Assembly: GCA_951812925.1 (NCBI GenBank)
Contig: OX638370.1
Coordinates: forward strand, 33,971,948 to 34,035,947
Reading direction: 5' to 3'
DNA: 64,000 nucleotides
Source of the DNA: Calliopum simillimum
Lineage: Eukaryota; Arthropoda; Insecta; Diptera; Lauxaniidae
The notes under the pieces are model-generated. The model saw only the letters and a list, made by a program, of their open reading frames with translations, had not been told where the DNA came from and did not search any database. Numbering within the stretch: position 1 is the stretch's first letter; each line of letters opens with the position of its first letter. Of the stretch, positions 21,193-32,411 are shown piece after piece. The translations under genes were made by a program, and so were the position numbers.

Positions 21193-21724
21193 TAACACTA
21201 GTCTACAGCCAAAATTCCCAGTGAATGCTACTATCCATTTTATATGTAAAATGGGCTGCTGATTCCGAAAATCACATTATTTTTTTCGTGTTGTTTTCGA
21301 GATATCGATCATTTTCAGTTTTCGGACCAAAAAAAAAGATAGTTCCATTTAAATACAAATATCTCAAGAACTAATATTTGTATTCAAAATTATTATATGT
21401 CATATTAAAGGTAATTAAATTACCTACAAATTATATTCACATCACTTTTTGGTTGGTTTGTTAGTTTCGGCAAAACAAATTGATTTCTAAAAAAACATTT
21501 TTTTTTTTTCGAAAAAATTAAAAAAAATCAAAATCAACTGCAGATTTATACAAGAAGAAATAACTTTTTTATTTTGTACCATAGACTATATATTTGTGAA
21601 GAAAATAAGATACCACTTAAAAAAATCGATGGAAAAATGCAAAAGTTGTATACAATTCATTGAAAAGTTACCAAAATGCGTTTTCCCTATTTTTTTCGTT
21701 TTTTTGTAATAAACTGTTCGATAA

Positions 21725-22759
21725 CACTGGTCTACACGATTTTCGACTGGACCAACCAAATAGTGTTCCTAAAGTAATTTGGTGCGCTGAATTCGAATCT
21801 GCAATCGGTTTTTTTCTATCAGGTCAGGTTTTGGAGATAATCGACCTTTTCGATTTTTTAGGTTATAGCTCCATTTTTTCGAACATATTTTGAGAAACCC
21901 AATTTCGATCGAATATGTTTTTACACTTTTATAGAGAAAAATTCTTAAAGTGTTCCAATATCTAAGATCCGATTCAAATTGGCTGAGTTATAGCAACGAA
22001 AAGTTCATTTTTATAGTAGTTTTTTACACTTTTTCGTGTTTAAGCCAAATTAAACACGGTTTTTTTGCCAGTCGCTTATACATAAATATATTTTTTATAT
22101 TTTAGTTCAATAGTGTATTTAATTACAAATATTTGAAGTTCAATTTTAGCCAAATCGGATCAGTTTTTAAAAAGTAATTAAGGTTTTAGTGAAATAAGAT
22201 TATTTCGATTTTGAATGAATTTGTTCAACAAAAATTTAAAAATAATTTGTGTTTTCTATGAAAATCGAAATGGTCTTATTTCACTAAAACCTTAATAACT
22301 TTTTTAAAAATGATCCGATTTTACTAAAATTGAACTCCAAATATTTGCAATTAAATACACTATTGAACTAAAATATAAAAAAACTAAGCTACTGGCAAAA
22401 AAAACCGTGTTTAATTTGGCTTAAACACGAAAAAGTGTAAAAAACTACTATAAAAAAGAACTTTTCGTTGCTATAACTCAGCCAATTGGAATCGGATCTC
22501 AGATATTGGTACACTTGTCAAAAGTTTAAGAATTTTTCTCTATAATAGTGTAAAAACATATTCGATCGAAATTGGGTTTCTCAAAATATGTTCAAAAAAA
22601 TGGAGCTATAACCTCAAAAATCGAAAAGGTCGATAATCTCCAAAACCTGACCTGATAGAGAAAAACCAATTGCAGATTCGAATTCAGCGCACCCAAGTTA
22701 CTTTAGAAACATCATCCTCTTCTCCAGTCAAAATTTTTTCGGAAATTTGTCGACCAGTG
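21725..22759. mobile_element. CAC-ended palindromic element (inner copy)
   Basis: CACTGGTCTACACG at 21725 and CGACCAGTG ending at 22759; TAA duplicated outside (21722-21724, 22760-22762). The empty site is preserved in the opposite arm of the enclosing palindrome (GTTCGATAATTAAAAC, as its complement at 23061-23076). The arms pair from end to end around about 22220. A second copy in opposite orientation is at 56589-58603. No gene. Confidence 0.9.
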
Positions 22760-23212
22760 TAATTAAAACTTTTTGTAAAACACATGAGAAAATCCAAAAA
22801 AATCTTAAAGTAGGCATTAATGTGGGGGGGTCAAAATGACCCACTTGTAATGGTCTTAGAGAGTTAAAATTTTCTACAAAAATATTCCTCGTAATATCCT
22901 GCATAAGTTTACTGAACACATGATACACCTCAAATGTAAGGATCATATAGTTATTTGCATCGATTTAACACAAGAATGCGCTAGTTTTGTATTTTTCATG
23001 TACAGTGGATTAAAAAACTTCAAAAGAATTTTTTTGATTTTCTCATGTGTTTTACAAAAAGTTTTAATTATCGAACAGTTTATTACAAAAAAACGAAAAA
23101 AATAGGGAAAAACGCATTTTGGTAACTTTTCAATGAATTGTATATAACTTTTGCATTTTTCCATCGATTTTTTTAAGTGGTATCTTATTTTCTTCACAAA
23201 TATATAGTCTAT

Positions 23213-23602
23213 TTATGTATGTATGTATTCTCCGTTAACTTCTAGGAGGAGCATAGGGCCAATATGAAATCTCTCCATTTGTCACGATCCCTTGCGATGA
23301 CTTTGATCTCTTGCCACGATTTTCCCGATTCTTAGATTTCCTTTTCCAACGACCTTTTCCAGTTGGTTTTGGGTCTACCACGTCCTCTACTGCCTTGTGG
23401 ATTCCACTCAAGAGCCTGGCAACAAACTTCGCTGTGTGGTTTCCGGAGAGTGTGACCAATCCATCCCCATTTGCGCAGCTTGATCTCGTTTGCTATAGCC
23501 TTCTGTTTGCATTTTTGATATAGTTCGAGGCCACCAAACCTTTAGTATTTGCCTTAAGCATTTGTTGACGAATCCTTGCTGCTTGTTCGTTAGTTGTTCA
23601 GT
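23213..23602 (-). pseudogene. LINE 3' fragment (reverse transcriptase tail) with 14-bp target duplication
   Basis: Minus-strand translation, with frameshifts, gives FVNKCLRQILKVWWPRTIS, IKLRKWGWIGHTLRKPHSEV, LEWNPQGSRGRGRPKTNWKR and ESGKSWQEIKVIARDRDKWR followed by ILALCSS and a stop. This GRPKxxW ... DRxxWR ... ALC tail is a common LINE C-terminus. The 3' end carries a short TACA tandem. AATATATAGTCTAT is duplicated at 23199-23212 and 23603-23616, while the other palindrome arm (about 21576-21592) keeps one copy, so this is a target-primed insertion, heavily 5'-truncated. Confidence 0.85.
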
Positions 23603-24244
23603 AATATATAGTCTATGGTACAAAAAAAAAAAATTATAAAAAAGTTATTTCTTCTTGTATGAATCTGCAGTTGATTTTGATTTTTTGTTAATTTTTTCGG
23701 AAAAAAAAAATGTTTTTTTTAGAAATCAATTTATTTCGCCGAAACTAACAAACCAACCAAAAGGTGATGTGAATATTATTTGTAGGTAATTTAATTACCT
23801 TTAATATGACTTATAATAAGTTTGAATACAAACATTGCTTCTTGAGATATTTGTATTTAAATGGAACTATCTTTTTTTTTGGTCCGAAAACCGAAAATGA
23901 CCGATATCTCGAAAACGACACGAAAAAAAAAAATAATGTGATTTTCGGAATCAACAGCCCATTTTACATGTAAAATGAATAATGGCATTCACTGGGGAAA
24001 AAATTTTTAATCATTTGTAGACTAGTGTAATTAGATAATGTCTTAACCTTTTGATGACCACAAGGGCATATGTGTCCCAAGCCCGAAGCACTATAACTCA
24101 AACCGTTATATGTCTATGGTCGTTCGAAAACGAGAGTTCGTTTGATATGGTATTCATATACAGTGATGGACAAAAAAATAGGGTCACCCATTTCTTCAAC
24201 AACGTTATTTAAAAAAAAAAAACTTATTCGACATTGTTTGTATA

Positions 24245-24748
24245 TGAAGCACTCCATGCCAAGTGAAGCAGCTTAAAATTTTTTTTTCTCCGATTTCACT
24301 CAAATTTGGCAATATGGTAGATCCGGTGTGCAAGAACAACAATCTGGGAGGATTTGGACCTAGTACCATTTGTCGTTAAAATACAGGGTGTTGAAGTTGG
24401 CGTTTTTTTTTCACCAAAATTTTTTACACTTAAAAATACTTTTGAATTTTTTTTAAAAAAAGCCCCCCTTAGATTTTCTTTAAAAGTATCAAGGAAATAA
24501 GTGTGAAATTTTTTGGGAATTTTTTGGAAAGTTAAAAAAACATTGTTTTTTGAGTAATTTTTGAAAAAAATTTAAAAAAAAAAATTTTCAAAAATTATTC
24601 AAAAAAAAATTTCCAAAAAAAATCCAAAAAACACACGTTTTGCTTGGACGATTCTAAGCATTTTTTTCCAAGCACACTTATTTCGTAATTTGAGCGAAAT
24701 CGGAGGAAAAAAAATTTTGAGCTGGTACACTTGGCATGGAGTGCTTCA
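24245..24748. mobile_element. TA-flanked hairpin element, TGAAGCACTCCATGCC ends
   Basis: TGAAGCACTCCATGCCAAGT at 24245 mirrored at 24748, with TA outside (24243-24244, 24749-24750). The interior repeats TTTGGCAATATGGTAGATCC and an ACAGGGTGTTGAAGTTGG segment. A second member is at 34298-35067. No coding sequence. Confidence 0.8.
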
Positions 24749-24750
24749 TA

Positions 24751-25535
24751 CAGTGCAGTGCATAACATTTGCAACCAAAAACACTTGAAACTGTATCACC
24801 AATTTTCGGCCTCTAAAACAGATGCAAATAAAGTACTTCGTATGAGGTTTTATGTCATTTATATTGTTGTTTATAAAACAAAAATAAAAGTCCATACATC
24901 ACTTATACAAAACTAAAACTTAAGTGTAATATAAAAATGTGTCGGTATTGGCTGTACAAAACATTTGCAACTATTAATCTAAATTAAAAATTAATAACTA
25001 AAAATCAATATTTAATGGAATAACCCTTGATTTTTATAACAGCAGTGCATCTTTTTGGCATGGATGCGATAAAACTATTTTCAAATGAGTGCGGAATGTC
25101 CTGGTACCTTTTTTTAACTTCATTAAACAACTCATCCTGTTTTCTAAATTTTTGATTGCATAATAAGCAATGCATTTTCGTGACTTGACGATTTGATTGG
25201 GTTTAGATCTGGGGACTCCGCGGGGCATTGATAAACATCAATATTTTGCCGTTTTATCCAATCTTTTACTACTTTCCACGTGTGCTTAAGGTTGTTATTA
25301 TGCAGGAATATCCATTTTAGTGTCATTTTCCAAGTTGCATATGGCTTTATAGTATTTTGTGGTATGTCTATATTATCATTAGGCTTCATTATGTCTTCAA
25401 CTCTTTGAATTGGTTCGATTCCTTGCGCAGAGGTGCATCCCCACACCATGATTCTACAACCTCTATCATAGACAGTTCCTATTGTATATTTCGGGCTTAG
25501 CCTTTCTCTCCTATGGAACGTTTCACGTCAACTAT
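24751..25535 (-). pseudogene. Tc1-type transposase, C-terminal part, decayed
   Basis: Minus strand from about 25535: RERLSPKYTIGTVYDRGCRI then MVWGCTSAQGIEPIQRVEDI, WKMTLKWIFLHNNNLKHTWK and VVKDWIKRQNIDVYQCPAES PDLNPI; after a frameshift, DELFNEVKKRYQDIP and SMPKRCTAVIKIKGYSIKY to a TGA at 25007-25005. The order and motifs are those of DD34E Tc1 transposases. The second aspartate is lost (HNNN where QDND is usual) and the final Glu is gone (NPIKSS for NPIEN). The N-terminal half is absent. A TIR-like CAGTGCATAACATTTGCAAC lies at 24756. Confidence 0.8.
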
Positions 25536-25539
25536 GCCA

Positions 25540-26343
25540 CCTCGCTGCCCAAAATCTAGTGCGTCTAAATAGGTCATATGAAAGCTCATTCTTTTTGTTG
25601 AAATGTCTGCTTTCAAATGACGAGTGCTGTTTTTAAAAAAACAATATGACGTAACAATATGTCGACAAGAAAGATGGGTAGTTGGAAAAAATTAACTAGT
25701 TGATTCATTTAGTTGATTCAAGTTTTATCTCACAAACGACACAAGATAATTTAGTGAAATTTTGCAACTCGAGGTTAAGTGAAACTATCTTGGAACGAAG
25801 GAAAAGTGGGCGGGATTAAGTAAGTGACTCGCACACCTTTTAACATTTTAACAATTGAACTCAATATATTTCGAAAGCGGTTTGAACGATTTTGATAAAA
25901 AGAAGAACTTCTGAGCAAAAAATGGGCGAAATATCACTAGTGTTCGTGATACCTCCAATACAAGTGAAATTCGTAAAATGGTATAACTCAAAAACTATTT
26001 AAAATATTTTGATTCAATTTCGTTGGAAGGTGTGAATTATAAGTCCCATGAAATGGATGAAAAGTAGAAAGCATTAAACGAGCGCCGCGCCCACTTTTTA
26101 ACAATTGAAAAATTTTTTTTTTTTTTTGGACCCTGAATTGGGAAATTTTCTTTTAGTTAATGTTTATGGAATATGTATTTTAAAGATGCCTAAAGTCATG
26201 CAATAAAAAGTTTGACATTATTTCGTCTGTAATGTGCATTAGAGCTGCCGTCTGTCTGGGGCATTATCTGAGAAACGGGTAACCGGGAGAAACGGGTACT
26301 TGAGATGAAAACGCCACATCTACTTTCGACAAGATATCCTACA
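25540..26343. other. Gene-free stretch of old repeat
   Basis: Contains CGCGCCCACTTTTTAACAATTG and GGGCGGGATTAAGTAAGTGA text related to the segments near 21050 and 42550. No coding frame or terminal repeat could be defined. Confidence 0.35.
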
Positions 26344-26687
26344 TACAGTGAGTCACAGGTGTATTTTGCATACGAAAAATATTCAAAAATTCGAATTAAT
26401 ACTCAATTTTTAGCCGTTTCATTCTAAGAAAAGTAATATTTTTTTATAAACTTCGAGTCAATGGAACGTTAACTATGATACCACTTCATAAAAAAATTTA
26501 AATAATGCGTTCTAATCACTTAAAAATCAAAGAAATGATTTATTCATCTTTTTTATAAGGTCACAAAAGTATTTTGCTTTTTAGTAAAATTTTACTTTGA
26601 GATTATTTATCAAGTAAAAGAGGATTTTTTAATGATATCCATCGTAGTAATTATTTGAGGAGACATCTTTGCGAGGATTCCATCCCT

Positions 26688-27060
26688 TTATGACATTTTC
26701 TGTCGGTGTTTTTTCCATTTTTCTTGGTGTACTTGTTTAAGCACATTTGTTTGATAAAATATGGTATTTTCTGACATTTCCACTAGATAAGTCCAAAAAA
26801 TTTCTATTGGATTCGGAAAAGGATATCGCGGTGGTGTTTTAATCTCTTTGGTGTTGTACAGAAGTGTCCCAGGATGTGTATTTAGAGTCATTGACTTTTG
26901 AAAATAAAAGGTCATCTTGTGGTAAGCCCATTTTTTAAGTACTGGGTGCAAATTTTTTTTGTAAAATGGGACTGATATTCATGTCTATCTATATTGCCAG
27001 CATTAAGTTTAAGTTTCCCTATTCGATGAGCCAAGAACAGCCCACGACACACCATCATGT
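26688..27060 (-). pseudogene. Tc1-like transposase C-terminal half (left arm)
   Basis: The minus-strand product HPVLKKWAYHKMTFYFQKSM ... NTKEIKTPPRYPFPNPIEIFWTYLVE parallels the Tc1 catalytic region, with NPIEIFW retaining the last Glu. The text SMTLNTHPGTLL is the frameshifted reading of a QDNDPKxT-type stretch. Lys/Gln-rich tail QVHQEKWKKHRQK. It is a mirror of the right-arm copy with independent substitutions. Confidence 0.7.
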
Positions 27061-27239
27061 AAAATTGTTGCTTTTAAGTTATAAAAGTTTAGGGTTTTAT
27101 TTGCCTTATGCCTGACCATACGGTGTCTATCGATCCGATGGAAAGCAAATATTATATTATTGGATCCAATAGAAAGCAAAAATAATATTTTCGGATCCGA
27201 TGGAAGCCGCATGGTCTGGCATAAAGCAAATAAAACCAT

Positions 27240-27640
27240 TAACTTTTATAACTTAAAAGCAATAATTTTATATGATGGTGTGTCGTGGGCTGTTTTCGGA
27301 TTATGGAATGGGGAAACTTAAACTTATCGGTGGCAATATGGATAGAAATGAACATCAGTCCAATTCTACAAAAAAATTTGCGCCCAGTACTTAAAAAATG
27401 GGCTTATCACAAGATGACTTTTTATTTTCAAAAGACAATGACCCTAAATACACATCCTGGGACACTTCTGTACAACACCAAAGAGATTAAAACGCCACAT
27501 CGATATTCTTCTTCTAATCCAATAGAATTTTTTTGGTCTTATCTAGTGGAAAGGTCAAAAAATACCATATTTTATCAAAAAAAAGTGCTCAAACAAGTAC
27601 TGCAAGAAAAATAGGAAAAAACACCGACCGAAAATGTCGT
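27240..27640 (+). pseudogene. Tc1-like transposase C-terminal half (right arm)
   Basis: A 109-residue open stretch (27285-27614) contains RPVLKKWAYHKMTFYFQKTM and SSNPIEFFWSYLVERSKNTI. In the next frame AAGACAATGACCCTAAATAC reads KDNDPKY, the second catalytic Asp box. So a single-base shift separates two recognisable Tc1 motifs. The N-terminal DNA-binding half is missing. Confidence 0.7.
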
Positions 27641-27999
27641 AAAGGGATAGAATCCTCGCAGAGATGTTTAGATGATGTCTCCTCAAATAACGGCTACTAT
27701 GGTTATTATTAAAAAAGCCCCTTTTACTTGATAAATAATCTCAAAGTAAAATTTTACTAAAAAGCAAAATACTTTTGTGGCTTTATAAAAAAGATGAATA
27801 AATCTTTTCTTTGCTTTTTAAGTGATTAGAACGCATTATTTAAAATTTTTTATGCAGTGGTATCATAGTTAACGTTCCATTGACTCGAAGCTTAAAAAAA
27901 AATATATTACTTTTCTAAGAATGAAACGGCTAAAAATTGAGTATTAATTCGAATTTTTGAATATTTTTGTATGCAAAATACTTCTGTGACACACTGTAC

Positions 28000-29930
28000 A
28001 TACACTGGAACTTATTGATAAATTTATAAGTAGACCTATGTTTCAATATACGATATTTCGAAAGAAATAACTGAAAATTCGTCTAATCAGTGTCAATCCG
28101 ATAACTTGCAATGCTCATTACTATCAATGATTAAACATTAAAAATCTATAAGTCGAATTTTAAAGCCAAGTCCGAATCGCGGTAGTGTCAATTGACCCTA
28201 CGCAGTCGAAACTATCCAAAATCTCCATACAATTTAGAAGCCGAAGAATCAATGGAGTTCTACTGTCAAGCATTGTTGTGGTGGAACCTTTAAGGTGGTG
28301 ATTCAAAAATAACTTTACAAAAGCACTTGCCCATGAATGTTGGTGGAATTTTCTAGAGACTCTATAGATCAAGAGAAGATAAAAGACACAATAAATTGAA
28401 GCAGAATACATTTAACTTGTATGTCAATTTTAGCTTTCACAAAGTTTTTGCTCCAAAATTCATTAGAATAAAATAAAACTTGGAGAAACCTTTTCAATTT
28501 GTGTTAAGTTCGTTAAATTACACCGCTCAGAAATTGTAAACTAAGTCCTTTGTATTTTTAGCTGGAAATTTGTAATCTACGCCTGACGTAAAGGAAAACA
28601 TTTTGCATTTTCCTCTTTCACTTTTGCCGTATTTGTTTTTAGAGAGTCAATACGTGGAGATGCGCAAATTTAAATTGAAATTCAACCCTTTGAAAAAAAA
28701 GCCAACAAAAAACCGTAAATAAACGAAAAACCAAAATTTCATTTATTTTTTAACAAACTTTTTCTTTTTTGTGAAAGGTAGGCGTGTCGAGTTTGCTCAC
28801 CTCAAACATGTAATGGATTTTTGTGTTTTTTCAATTTCGAATCATTGCATATCCCAAGGCGTTTAGATTTCGCTTGATTTTTCTGTTTATGGTACCTACT
28901 ATATAAATGTTGCTTATTTTTTATGTATATTTTGAAATCGAATTTTTTTTCTATTTTTTTCATTTTTATTACTTACATCAAAAATATGCACCCTTCTTTT
29001 TTTAGTAAATTCCACCACCATGTTCAATTTACTTTTCGTTTTTTGGCAAACAATATAAATAACTCATTTTGTAACAAGTTGGAAACACCACCACTCAATA
29101 TCATGTTTCTGTGGTTTTGGTCTTTTTTATATGTTTTTTTTTTTTTATTTTTTACTTTCGCACTGTTGCCTCAAAATATGCAAATGAAATAAAAATTTCA
29201 AAAATATACAAACTTTTTTTTGGTTAACAACAATTCACAAAGGGTGGTGTGTATGAGTTTAGTTATTTTTCAAAAAGTTTTTCTTTTCTTTTGCATATGT
29301 ACATATTAGATATTGGGGTTTCTGGGGCAAAGTTGTTTTTGCACAAATTTGTAAAATATTTTAAGCCAGCTTCAAAGGGTTATTTTTAAAAATGCTTAAA
29401 AACACCATGTAATGCTTTAAGAGCAATTCTGTTATTTGATGAACCTAATACTCGCAAAGAATCGAAATGTGTAGGAAGTCGATAGATGTAGTTAGTACAT
29501 AATATTGGGCATTACATACCAAACCGGATAGCATGATAAAATGGTTTGGGATGCATCACATATTCCAAAATTTTACTTAGTGCTCACTTGCATTAAAGAT
29601 AAAATTTTGGTGCTCTGAGAGCGCTATTCCAAAAACTAACTTGCTAAACTGAAAATTTTTGAGGTGGTTTTTTGCAGAGTTTTTGATCAGGATTGTTGCG
29701 CTATACTTTTTTTTTAAATTTAATTTTTTTTTAAGTTATAAGCTTGTGAATTTTAATGTACGTCTTTTTGTTAAATTGCGATTTCTCCGTAAATATTGAG
29801 CGAAAATTTACATATGAAGCTTTTGTGGTGAGACTAAAAAGAAATAAATCAAAATTTAAATGAAATAAACTTTTCATAAAAATTTTTAAAATTTCTTATA
29901 AGACTTTTTAATAAACAAATAGATATTTAA
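28000..29930. other. About 1.9 kb without a recognisable gene
   Basis: AT-rich sequence with long T runs. Open frames at 28160-28411 (-) and 28923-29192 (+) have low-complexity or unconvincing composition and no domain. GTAGGCGTGTCGAG near 28780 slightly recalls DINE-1 text but is too short to call. Confidence 0.35.
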
Positions 29931-30365
29931 GTTATCCATACTAATATTATAAATGCGAAAGTAACTCTGTCTGTCTGTTTGTTACCTTTCACACCTAAAC
30001 CGCTGAACGGATTTAGATGAAGTTTGATATGGAGATAGTTTCAGAGCCAAGAAAGGACAAAGAATAGTCCTTTTTTCTAAACTGCTCCATTATTTGGAAT
30101 TTTGTATGGAAAATGATAATGTGTGTGTGAAGTTTTATCACTGAGAAACTATTCGACCAATTGAGCTAAAAATTTGGCACTGTGTGTATCTCAGGTATAG
30201 GAAGGTTTTTGTGCTATACGTAGGGCACTATTTATATTTCGGGAACTGACAACACTAATGCCAATAGCTAAAATCTGCCAACACCATAATAAAGTTTGAC
30301 ATTTTTTAGCATAAACGTACTCACACCTTTTTGATTTACAAGTGCCATTTTTTTTTTTTTGCTTA

Positions 30366-30823
30366 CAGTGAGTTAAGAAAATCAATTTGGCCAAAAAATG
30401 GAAATTTTAAGAGAAGGTTTTCGTTGAACTATTGTTCACAACTTTCGACGTGGATTATCTCAACAAGAATGTGTCGATGAACTCAGTTCTTTATATGGCG
30501 ATTAAGCACCATCAAAAACCACAGTACATGGGTGGTAAAGTGAATTCAGTCGTGGCCGTAGTTCGGTCACCGACGAATTCTGTGAAGGTCGTCTAAAATC
30601 GGTTGTTGTGCCACAAAACATCGATACAGTGCATGAACTGATAATGCAAGGTCGTCATGTGACATGTTGTGAGATAGAGGCATTCTTGCACATTAGTTCC
30701 ACTTCAAACCATTCGATTTTGCATAAACACTTTGTCGTAAAAAACGTTTGTTCTCGTTGGAAGCCCCATAATTTATCAATCGCTTAAATTATCAATTGAA
30801 AATTTTATTTTCTTAACTCACTG
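30366..30823 (+). mobile_element. Mariner (SETMAR-type) internal deletion derivative
   Basis: CAGTGAGTTAAGAAAATCAA at 30366 and TTTTCTTAACTCACTG ending at 30823 are inverted, with TA outside both. Between them lies only the N-terminal part of a transposase. Structure: 458-bp mariner that lost its catalytic domain but kept both ends. Confidence 0.8.
30398..30787 (+). pseudogene. Mariner transposase N-terminal (DNA-binding) part
   Basis: A single reading frame of 130 codons from ATG 30398 to TAA 30787 with three internal stops (codons 10, 36, 47) and no frameshift. Readable blocks: TIVHNFRRGLSQQECVDELS, SEFSRGRSSVTDEFCEGR, VPQNIDTVHELIMQGRHVTC, CEIEAFLHISSTSNHSILHK and VCSRWKPHNLSIA. These are the two helix-turn-helix regions and the WVPHxL linker motif of mariners of the type fused in SETMAR. 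The DD34D catalytic domain is absent, so the product would be inactive even if the stops were repaired. Confidence 0.85.
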
Positions 30824-31389
30824 TAAACAAAACAAATAGCACTTGTGCATCAAAACGTTGTGAGTACGTTTATGCTAAAAAATGGCAAATTTTATTATGG
30901 TGTTGCCAGATTTAAGCTATTGAAATTAGTCTTGCCAGTTCCCCAAATATAAATAGTGCCCCTCGTACACGAAGGTTTCCGAAGGTCACGCGAAAGCTTC
31001 GTAGTCAAAACCTATATAGCGGACTATCACATAGCCTTAACTTATAGTTTTCTGGTAAGCCCGAAAGTCAGCCGGAAGCTTCATAGTCAAAACGCAGAAT
31101 ATAAAGGTACACTAGAAGAAATAAATCTATGGAAAACTGTCAACTAGCCTTTACAATAGTTTTCTGGGAAACCCAAAGATTCCCGAAGGTCGCCCGAAGG
31201 CTTCATAGTGAAAACGAAGAATATCTAGGTACACTAGAGGAAATAAATCTATGGTAAACTATCAACTAGCCTTTATTGGTAATTTTCTGGGATCGCCGAA
31301 GGTCATCCGAAAGCTTCATAGTTAAAACGGAGAATATCTAGGCATATTAGAAAAAAAACATCTTTAATTGATAGTTTCCTGTGACACCG

Positions 31390-31880
31390 AAAATGTATTT
31401 CAATGTTTTTTGACACTTTTGGATTTTTACCGATATTTTGGATGTATTTCGATAACTTTGGAATTTCACGATACTTTAGGACTTTTACCAATATTTAAAA
31501 TGTTCTTTGATACTTCAGGCCTTTTACCGATTTCCTCAATGCATTTCAATATTTTTTTTTTTCCTTTTGGACATTTATCGATATTTTAGATATTTTACGA
31601 TACTTTGGGACTTTTACCGATATTTCAAATGTTTTTCGATACTTTTGAACTTTAACCGACTTTTTAGATGTATTTCAATATTTTTCGATACTTTTGGAAT
31701 TTTACCGACATATTGGATATTTTTCGATACTTTTGGACTTTTGCCGATTGCTTCAATATATTTCAATATTTTTCGATACATTTGGTCTTTTAGTTTTTTA
31801 GATATTTATTGATACTTTTGGATTATAATTTTAAGATGATTTTTGATATTTTTGGACTTTTACCGATATTTTAGAGGTAA
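31390..31880. repeat. Helitron minisatellite (reverse orientation)
   Basis: Around a dozen imperfect units of TTTTCGATACTTTTGGACTTTTACCGATATTTCAAATG type, written as separate short blocks TTTTCGATACTTTTGG and ACTTTTACCGATATTT. The unit is the complement of the arrays at 2535-2624 and 6289-6660. Confidence 0.85.
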
Positions 31881-32411
31881 CAATTTTATAGAATTAAATA
31901 GAATAAATATATAGGAGCATCTGTTTTTGGAACATTATTTTACAAAAAATAGTTTTCCGTATTAGCTTTCTTTAGTGCTTTCTGTCTAAAACCATATTTT
32001 TATTGATAATATTTGTGGAATAAGTGACATAAAGCAATTTGTTGTTTTATCTGTGAATAACCCAGTGAAAAATAAAACAAAAACCGAGCAACGCCGAGTA
32101 AAACGGCTAGTATTGATATATGTATTTGGAAAACTTTGGCGTTAAAAAATCATACTTTTTTTTCTGTAGTACACTCAAAAAATTTTGTAGGTACAGTAAC
32201 GGTCAAACTGTAGAGTTAATTTTGAATTTGACAGTTGTGTAAATTTTTACTTTAAAAATCTATATATTAATACGGAAGACAAAACTGTGTCCTACCTTTT
32301 TTAACATGTTAAAAATGGAGTACGAATTTAAATTATACATCATTAGAAAGGAATTTGTGTGTAGATGTGCACAAAGTTAAAATTGTGTAAAATTAAATGC
32401 AAATTTTATAT

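Larger units (their letters stand above)
21196..24027. mobile_element. CAC-ended palindromic element with TAA duplication (outer copy)
   Basis: CACTAGTCTACA at 21196 and TGTAGACTAGTG ending at 24027, flanked by TAA at 21193-21195 and 24028-24030. Long arms pair throughout (for example CAGTGAATGC, ATGTAAAATGGGCTG, GAAAATCACATTATTTTTTT), around a centre of about 250 bp near 22790-23030. Each arm carries one later insertion the other arm lacks (21725-22759; 23213-23602). CAC termini with 3-bp duplications fit the Chapaev3-type part of the CMC superfamily; that name is from recall. Confidence 0.8.
26346..27996. mobile_element. Tc1-derived giant palindrome
   Basis: CAGTGAGTCACAGGTGTATT at 26346 and its mirror at 27996, TA outside both (26344-26345, 27997-27998). 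Arms of about 800 bp pair from the ends to about 27100/27250, where GGATCCRATRGAAAGC repeats form the centre. Both arms contain the same transposase segment, in opposite orientation (next two entries). It is an inverted duplication of one half of a Tc1-like element. Confidence 0.85.
30223..30961. mobile_element. Long-TIR element nested in the Helitron
   Basis: GGGCACTATTTATATTTCGG at 30223 mirrored by its complement ending at 30961; the inverted repeats run for about 130 bp (AACTGACAACACTAATGCCA, ATTTTTTAGCATAAACGTAC). A solitary copy of the terminal text ATAAATAGTGCCCCTCGT is found at 42047-42061. Target duplication not resolved. A mariner derivative fills the centre. Confidence 0.7.
29935..32110 (+). 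mobile_element. Helitron, non-autonomous, both ends present
   Basis: It starts TCCATACTAATATTATAAAT after a host A and ends CCGAGCAACGCCGAGTAAAA-CGG-CTAG before a host T, the A^T insertion and CTAG end expected of Helitrons. The 5' part has the GTCTGTCTGTTTGTTACC and CGGATTTAGATGAAGTTTGA text shared by a widespread arthropod Helitron group (recall). The interior has about four 115-bp tandem units (30965-31375; CGAAGGTCGCCCGAAGGCTT, AGAAATAAATCTATGG) and a minisatellite (31390-31880). No Rep/helicase gene. A further element is nested at 30223-30961. Confidence 0.85.
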
